From NCBI RefSeq assembly GCF_900167065.1, contig NZ_FUYA01000003.1:186001-250000 (forward strand): a DNA stretch of 64,000 bases, given 5' to 3'. Numbering within the stretch: the stretch's first letter is position 1; each line of letters begins with the position of its first letter. Of this stretch, positions 59,206-64,000 are shown piece after piece. Under the pieces are notes generated by a model. It did not search any database. It was not told the origin of the DNA and saw nothing but the letters and a program-made list of their open reading frames with translations. Source of the DNA: Desulfobaculum bizertense DSM 18034 (GTDB taxonomy: Bacteria > Desulfobacterota > Desulfovibrionia > Desulfovibrionales > Desulfovibrionaceae). Position numbers and translations under genes: made by a program.

Positions 59206-59997
59206 CTAAAGTCCGAGATTTTCTTTAAAGCCTGCCACTCGCGAACGACTCACAGGGATTTCCGAGCGACCGGCATCATCCATGACAATGTTGTACTTGC
59301 CGTTGAACCACGGCGAAAATTCGTGAACATGAGCGAGATTGACAAGCGTGCTGCGATTGACCCGGTAAAAGGAAAATTCCTTGAGGCGGGCCTCTATTCT
59401 GTCGAGAGTCAGCGGCCCATGACTTGATGCGCTAGAATCGTGCGTATAGACTGTGATTTTTTTGCCATCCACACTCAAAAAATACACATCTTCCGGGGGC
59501 AGAAGCACAACCCGCCCACCTTTTTCAACGGGAATTCGGACAATTTTCTGCGCTCCGCCAACGCTCTCCAGCACCTTTTCCAGTTTCTGCCTCATAGCCG
59601 CTTCTGCGCTGGGATGCCGCGCTTCGAGCTGCTGCCGCACCTTGTCTATGCTGGACTCCAAACGTTGCTCAGAGACAGGCTTGAGCAAATAATCCACGGC
59701 GTTCGCTTCAAAGGCCCGAATGGCATACTGGTCAAAGGCCGTAGCAAAAACAAAAAGTGGCGGATGCTCAAGGGCGAGCGTCTCCGCGACAACATGAAAA
59801 CCATTTCGACCGGGCATTTCTATGTCCAGAAAGACCACGTCCGGCTCATGCTTGAGAATTGCCTCAACCGCAGCTCCGGCCGAAGAAGCTTCTGCCACAA
59901 GCTCGACACCGTCTATGGCAGAAAGCATGTAGGCCAGCTCGTCACGTGCAGGCGGCTCATCATCAACAATTATCGCGGTAATGGAGCGTGGAAGCAT
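59206..59997 (-). CDS. LytR/LytTR-family response regulator
   Basis: A 263-residue regulator with a receiver (AIIVDDEPPARDELAYML, VVFLDIEMPGRNGFHV, LLKPVSEQRLE) and a C-terminal LytTR DNA-binding domain (about 155-260: GRVVLLPPEDVYFLSVDGKKI, YRVNRSTLVNLAHV, GRSEIPVSRSRV). LytTR proteins bind short direct repeats near promoters. ATG 59997 follows GAGGGGAA, while the frame extends to 60048. It is cotranscribed with lytS, and the cstA promoter downstream is its likely target. Confidence 0.93.
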   Translation of the reverse strand: MLPRSITAIIVDDEPPARDELAYMLSAIDGVELVAEASSAGAAVEAILKHEPDVVFLDIEMPGRNGFHVVAETLALEHPPLFVFATAFDQYAIRAFEANAVDYLLKPVSEQRLESSIDKVRQQLEARHPSAEAAMRQKLEKVLESVGGAQKIVRIPVEKGGRVVLLPPEDVYFLSVDGKKITVYTHDSSASSHGPLTLDRIEARLKEFSFYRVNRSTLVNLAHVHEFSPWFNGKYNIVMDDAGRSEIPVSRSRVAGFKENLGL

Positions 59998-60050
59998 GGG
60001 CGTTCCCCTCTGTTCCCTGCATGTCCCCCCGGACGCAGGATGGTTCAAAA

Positions 60051-60078
60051 AAAAGCTCCCCCAGACAGGGGGAGTTTA
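60051..60078 (-). terminator. Terminator after the GT9 gene
   Basis: CTCCCCC (60056-60062) and GGGGGAG (60068-60074) form a perfect 7-bp stem, followed on the minus strand by eight T (after GC). Confidence 0.9.
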
Positions 60079-60120
60079 AGAACGGAGCCAAAGATGGCAA
60101 GAAAAAAAACAGGACCCAGC

Positions 60121-61536
60121 TCAATGCTGGCATATGCTGACCAACATCTCAGCACAGCGAACAGCATCCCTCCGGGACTGCACAGACCAGTTATCGTTTG
60201 ACATCGCCATCTGTGCAAAGCTCCGAAGCGGGCTCACAACAGGGGCACCCTGCTGCCAAAAATTCTTTTGCACCGCGGTACTGCCAAAACGCAAAATGCG
60301 GTTCATGTCGCGGCCAAAGCGGGCAAAGCCCAAAAGCATTCGTTCCGAAAGCGCGGGATACTTCTCCCGAAGATGCACAAAAGTCTTCTCCGGAAGCTCC
60401 GCACTCCCCCGGCCAGAAAAAGCAAGCCAAAACTCCTGCCAAAACTGCGAACACAAGGCTCGGGAACGCGCCTCTGTGCTACGGCATGGCTCCAGAGCAT
60501 ACAAGCCCTGCTCAGAGCGGCTGCTTTTCCACAGCTCCAGACCAGCTAACGCCGCAGACTGCCCAGACGGGACCCGGTCACGACACAGCTGCGACGCCAA
60601 ATACGCAACGGCCTGCGGCTTCAGCTTGCGGTGGCAGAGTCCTGAGGGTGTTCTGCGACACGTCCAGCACCCCGCGCAACTCATGGCGGGCCGCAACACA
60701 TAATGCCCCGGCTGATACGGCCCTGTTTCCATGCAGTTCACATTGCCTATGGACAGATTCAAAACCTTGAGGCCTGACCACGCGGCAAGATGCATAGGAC
60801 CAGTATCGGGCGTCATGAGCATGTTTAGCCCCTGCCCAGTCATCACCAGTTCAGAAAGACTCTGCTTTCCAGCAAGGTTCAGGGCTGGAAATGAAAGCCG
60901 GGAAGCCAGCTCTGTGGCAAAAGCCTGCTCCGCAGGACCGCCTAAAAGAACAGGAAAAATCTTCCTTGCATACAGCAGCTCACACAACTCTTCCCAAAAC
61001 TCCAGACAGGGCCGCTTGAGCGCCTCACTCGCCCCAAGAAACACCCCAACCCGCCGGCTCGACGTTCCCCCCAAACTTCGAGGCGAACTCCAGACAGTCT
61101 CTTGCATCTGATCCTGCGGGATAATGTCCATTGCATTCAGGTCTGCCCAGTGAAAAGCATTGTGCCGGTTGCAGTTCACAAGAGCACAACGGTAGAGCTG
61201 CCAAAAGCCGCGTACATGCAACTCGCCGTGAGCATCGCAGACCGGGCCAAAAAGTTCCTCACTCTTCACCTCTGCGGCGAGCTTCGCCGAAGTCGAGTCA
61301 TGGCTCAGGTTTATCACCAGCTCATACGGCGTCGTGCGGAGCTTTTCATAAGAATGACTGAGCGAAAAATACTGAACCGCAGGTCCCACAGGACGAAGCT
61401 GCTCATAAAACGTCTGCTGCGCTGCCACCCAGATTGGGTGCCCCGGAAATTTTCTGGAAAGCCACAAAAAGAGAGGAAAACTCAGAATGAGATCTCCCAT
61501 GCGAAGCGGCTGGATAACAAGAAGAGGCTTCTTCAT
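60121..61536 (-). CDS. Glycosyltransferase family 9 (heptosyltransferase-like)
   Basis: GT9 enzymes add heptose or other sugars from nucleotide donors, mostly in LPS core. The 471-residue protein starts LVIQPLRMGDLILSFPLF, the GT9 N-terminal motif, and has LLGGPAEQAF, LNLAGKQSLSEL and MLMTPDTGPMHLAAWSG (about 245-260), the donor-binding region. A C-terminal extension of ~150 residues (after CAGCWTCRR) exceeds the usual ~350 residues. It lies 5 bp after another glycosyltransferase and downstream of motB, so it may glycosylate a flagellar component rather than LPS; that is inference. Confidence 0.88.
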   Translation of the reverse strand: MKKPLLVIQPLRMGDLILSFPLFLWLSRKFPGHPIWVAAQQTFYEQLRPVGPAVQYFSLSHSYEKLRTTPYELVINLSHDSTSAKLAAEVKSEELFGPVCDAHGELHVRGFWQLYRCALVNCNRHNAFHWADLNAMDIIPQDQMQETVWSSPRSLGGTSSRRVGVFLGASEALKRPCLEFWEELCELLYARKIFPVLLGGPAEQAFATELASRLSFPALNLAGKQSLSELVMTGQGLNMLMTPDTGPMHLAAWSGLKVLNLSIGNVNCMETGPYQPGHYVLRPAMSCAGCWTCRRTPSGLCHRKLKPQAVAYLASQLCRDRVPSGQSAALAGLELWKSSRSEQGLYALEPCRSTEARSRALCSQFWQEFWLAFSGRGSAELPEKTFVHLREKYPALSERMLLGFARFGRDMNRILRFGSTAVQKNFWQQGAPVVSPLRSFAQMAMSNDNWSVQSRRDAVRCAEMLVSICQH

Positions 61537-61541
61537 ACAGC

Positions 61542-63248
61542 TTACCCAAAGGTCCTGCGCACAGTTTCAATAATAGTCTTCATGCGGGACTCGTAGGTGT
61601 GCTCAGCCATGATGCGCTTGCGGGCTGCACGAATCACAGCCTCACGCTCAGCACTGTGCGACAGGTAATAGTGGACCAGTTCAGGTATTTCATCGGGAGA
61701 TTCATAAGAAATGCACTCAACACCCGGCTCAAACAGCTCGTCCATCTGCTCCTGATGGTCAGAGAGGACAAAGGAGCCAGAGGCGGGCACATCAAAAATA
61801 CGCTGATTCACAGCGCCTTTCATCTGGCGGCTCGTGCAGTTGAAGTTGATTTCGGCACAGGGATAAAAATACGGCAGCTCTTCATAATAGTTCAGCTCAG
61901 GATGCCAGCGCCAGGAATATGGAGAATCGGCAAAGGCGAGCTGCCAATTTTCATCACCAGCAATAAGCGGATCAAATGGCAGGATGCGCGAAACGCAGTC
62001 CCAGCGATACTGGCGCGTGGCCTCAAAGGTAATCAGCCGTTCGTAGGCAAGCTGCCGTTCCGTGGCATGAAGCGCCACAAACTCTGCATAAATTTCCGGA
62101 CGGAACTTTTTCAAAAAGGCAGGAACGCTGCGCTCTGTGCTCTGGGTAAACGCAGAGGCAACATCTTCATACCCCGTTGCAAGTGATGCCGGGAAGTGCC
62201 CTTCCTGCAAGTTATCCTGCACTGTTTGCAGCATGGAGAACCCAATAAACGAAACCCGGGATTTCCACTGCGCATGTTGGGCATCTGTCTTACCCTGAAA
62301 GCGGAAAACGTCCGTTCCAAGCGGCAGATACTCTACCCGCTCAAAGCCCATGTCTTTCAAAAGCGGAATGTTGTCCTTGTCCCATGTCAAAAGCATAGAC
62401 CAGTCACTGACGAGCTTTTTATACCGGGCGAGAATCAAAAGCGGGTTGTCCACGAACCACGAAACCAGCGGCAGCTCAAGCTGTTCAAGCAGGTTCATGA
62501 CCGCTCCCTCGCGGTCCATTCCCATGTGATTAATGGTCAGGACAAAATCTGGCTTAAACTCCAGAATAGCCTTCAGCAAATCCTCGACAAGATGCTCACA
62601 TTCCATTGTATCTTTTTTAATCTGCAAAAGACGGAACGGAATGCCGAGGCGTTCGCAGGCGCTGATAAGTTCGCCATTCAAAAAGTATTTGCTGGTCAAA
62701 TACAAAATTCGAGGCGTGGCGTTCTGAAACTTGGGATACGAAACCTGGGACCAGAAATCATACTTTTGACTGGCTTCAAGACATGACAGGACTTCGCCGT
62801 AATACGCACGGTTCAGCCTGCGATAGGCAGGGAGCGCAATGGGAGAAAACTTTTTGCGCCCGTGCTGAACCTGCCACTCCGTGAGCTGGCGCAAAACCAC
62901 CTGAGGATCTGGGTCAGAAACCCAAAAAACACGTGATTCATTCGCATAACGATCACGAAGCCCAGTACATTCCAGAACCTGAGTTTCGCAATCGACAACA
63001 GCAACAGGACCAGTGCAGACCTCAAGAAGAGCATCAAGCGCCGCGCCAGAGCCAGACCCAAGGAGTACGGGCAAAAGCTCTTCCGGCCTGTTCCCCTGCA
63101 TAGCGCGCGAAACAAGAGCCTGCTCCCGCTGCTCTGGATTTTTACCAAAAAGCCGAAAGCCCCGGCCATCACGCACAAGGTCAATATCACACAGTACACC
63201 GCCTTCCATGATGGGAGTCACAGTGTACGCCGTCGAAAGTATCTTCAT
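61542..63248 (-). CDS. CgeB/DUF3880-type glycosyltransferase family protein
   Basis: A 568-residue protein. The N-terminal ~170 residues are of unknown type (YTVTPIMEGG, LLGSGSGAALDALLE, a possible SAM-like segment). Residues about 180-330 resemble DUF3880 (ILYLTSKYFLNGELISACERLG, LTINHMGMDREG, VSWFVDNPLLIL). The C-terminal part (about 440-568) has CTSRQMKGAVNQRIFDVPASG and FEPGVECISYESPDEIPEL, the Glyco_trans_1-type end of CgeB-like proteins. Probably a cytoplasmic glycosyltransferase of unknown donor. It lies 6 bp after motB. Confidence 0.8.
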   Translation of the reverse strand: MKILSTAYTVTPIMEGGVLCDIDLVRDGRGFRLFGKNPEQREQALVSRAMQGNRPEELLPVLLGSGSGAALDALLEVCTGPVAVVDCETQVLECTGLRDRYANESRVFWVSDPDPQVVLRQLTEWQVQHGRKKFSPIALPAYRRLNRAYYGEVLSCLEASQKYDFWSQVSYPKFQNATPRILYLTSKYFLNGELISACERLGIPFRLLQIKKDTMECEHLVEDLLKAILEFKPDFVLTINHMGMDREGAVMNLLEQLELPLVSWFVDNPLLILARYKKLVSDWSMLLTWDKDNIPLLKDMGFERVEYLPLGTDVFRFQGKTDAQHAQWKSRVSFIGFSMLQTVQDNLQEGHFPASLATGYEDVASAFTQSTERSVPAFLKKFRPEIYAEFVALHATERQLAYERLITFEATRQYRWDCVSRILPFDPLIAGDENWQLAFADSPYSWRWHPELNYYEELPYFYPCAEINFNCTSRQMKGAVNQRIFDVPASGSFVLSDHQEQMDELFEPGVECISYESPDEIPELVHYYLSHSAEREAVIRAARKRIMAEHTYESRMKTIIETVRRTFG

Positions 63249-63254
63249 AGAGCG

Positions 63255-64000
63255 CTACCATTTTGCGGAACCGTGCCTGTACAAAAGGAACTCCACTCGC
63301 CTGTTCTGACGTCGGTCCTTTTCGTTATCATTTGGCACCAGAGGCCGCGTGTCCGCATATCCAACGGCTTTGAGCTGCTGCGGATTAATGCCGCCTTCTT
63401 CCACAAGCCAACGCAATGTTGCTGCTGCCCGTGCCGAAGAAAGCTCCCAGTTGGACGGATACAGCGACCCTGAATGTTCCTGATCATCCGTGTGCCCACG
63501 GATAACGCAGTTAAATTTATATTCTTTGAGCAAGTTCAGCACCTTTGCCAAAATCTTGGGAGCATCAGCAGCCAAGACAGCGGAACCACTCTCAAACAAA
63601 AACGAACTGTCGATGCGGACAAGAACGCCTTCCCTGTCTGCGGTCACGCCTGTCGAGCGTTTCAACTCCGTATCTTCCTCCACCATCGCCCGAAGCTTCA
63701 TGGTCATGTCGAGCACTTCGCGCTCTTTTTGATTAAGCTTCACGCCCTTGCTTTCGAGCCGGGTAGGAGAATATGCGGCAAAGGTATCTTCCGGCCGTTC
63801 GGTTTGCACACCAAAAGCTTCCTTGATGGACCCCATAAGCGTTCGGAAATTGGAAATATCCTGATTCGCAAAGGAGAGCAGAAGCACGAAAAAACACAGA
63901 AGAAGCGTCATCATGTCGGCAAAAGTTGCCATCCATGCAGGAAGCCCTTCCTCGACTTCCGGCTCTTCGTCTTTTCGCTGTGGAGGCGTATATTCCTGTT
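63255..64000 (-). CDS. motB: Flagellar motor stator protein MotB, 5' end outside window
   Basis: MotB anchors the MotA/B proton (or sodium) channel to peptidoglycan. The visible 248 codons run from the window edge: an acidic stretch, then PAWMATFADMMTLLLCFF, with the ion-binding Asp in TFADMMT, one membrane helix, and a C-terminal OmpA-like domain (FLFESGSAVLAADAPKIL, IRGHTDDQEHSGSLYPSNWELSSARA in parts, RRVEFLL). The frame stays open past 63932 to the window edge, so the internal ATG is not the start. It is likely preceded by motA outside the window. Confidence 0.92.
   Translation of the reverse strand, partial: QEYTPPQRKDEEPEVEEGLPAWMATFADMMTLLLCFFVLLLSFANQDISNFRTLMGSIKEAFGVQTERPEDTFAAYSPTRLESKGVKLNQKEREVLDMTMKLRAMVEEDTELKRSTGVTADREGVLVRIDSSFLFESGSAVLAADAPKILAKVLNLLKEYKFNCVIRGHTDDQEHSGSLYPSNWELSSARAAATLRWLVEEGGINPQQLKAVGYADTRPLVPNDNEKDRRQNRRVEFLLYRHGSAKW

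Overview
The window looks like chromosomal DNA of a motile, sulfate-reducer-type member of the Desulfovibrionales (Desulfobacterota). This is an inference from gene content: a KorDABC-type 2-oxoacid:ferredoxin oxidoreductase, a SulP anion transporter with its own phosphorelay, sigma-54- and sigma-28-type flagellar promoters, many sensors with periplasmic solute-binding domains, and a meso-DAP-type MurE. I saw no rRNA, tRNA, CRISPR array, IS transposase or phage gene.

Layout. 1-6.6 kb is a dcw cell-wall/division cluster on the minus strand (mraZ-rsmH-ftsL-ftsI-murE-murF, murF cut by the window start), headed by a promoter with 10-bp-phased MraZ boxes. 7-13 kb holds an HD-GYP protein, ClpB, a CbpA-type J-protein and a polysaccharide deacetylase. 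13.6-22 kb holds shikimate kinase, a PAS-only protein, a ~995-residue protein I cannot assign, a ClC channel and a solute-binding protein. 22-26 kb holds korDABC behind a terminator and short ORF arranged like an attenuator, then an amidohydrolase and a receiver-like protein with Glu in place of the phospho-Asp. 27.1-34.4 kb is a seven-gene minus-strand operon: TetR regulator with two palindromic operators, SulP transporter, a pseudo-cytidylate-kinase/BON/receiver fusion, a histidine kinase, a receiver, a kinase remnant resembling a phosphotransferase, and another receiver. 34.8-45 kb has an M48/TPR lipoprotein, a large diguanylate cyclase, MntP, a periplasmic thioredoxin, TPR and small proteins, FlgM and a two-component pair. 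45.4-49 kb has an EF-G-like GTPase and RNase III. 49-55 kb is flagellar (flagellin, FlaG, FlgE, FlgD, FliK). 55.3-60 kb couples a CstA-family transporter to a LytS/LytR pair, like the E. coli BtsSR-BtsT arrangement. 60-64 kb has two glycosyltransferases following motB, which is cut by the window end.

The most striking feature is a non-coding repeat family present four times (about 13.16-13.53, 26.72-27.09, 47.57-47.93 inverted, 57.04-57.41 kb). Each ~365-bp copy has the same ordered series of seven hairpins separated by near-invariant linkers. Stem sequences differ between copies with matching changes on both arms, loops are partly fixed, and the outer hairpins are exchangeable: one copy has a perfect 24-bp terminal inverted repeat instead of the usual GC-rich ends. 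In all four cases the same end of the element lies just beyond the stop codon of a gene pointing towards it. This looks like a structured RNA or single-stranded-DNA element, or a non-autonomous mobile element spread into transcript ends. I do not recognise it as a described family, but could not search for it.

Starts were chosen by Shine-Dalgarno match and family alignment from memory. Several differ from the longest open frame and are explained in the entries.
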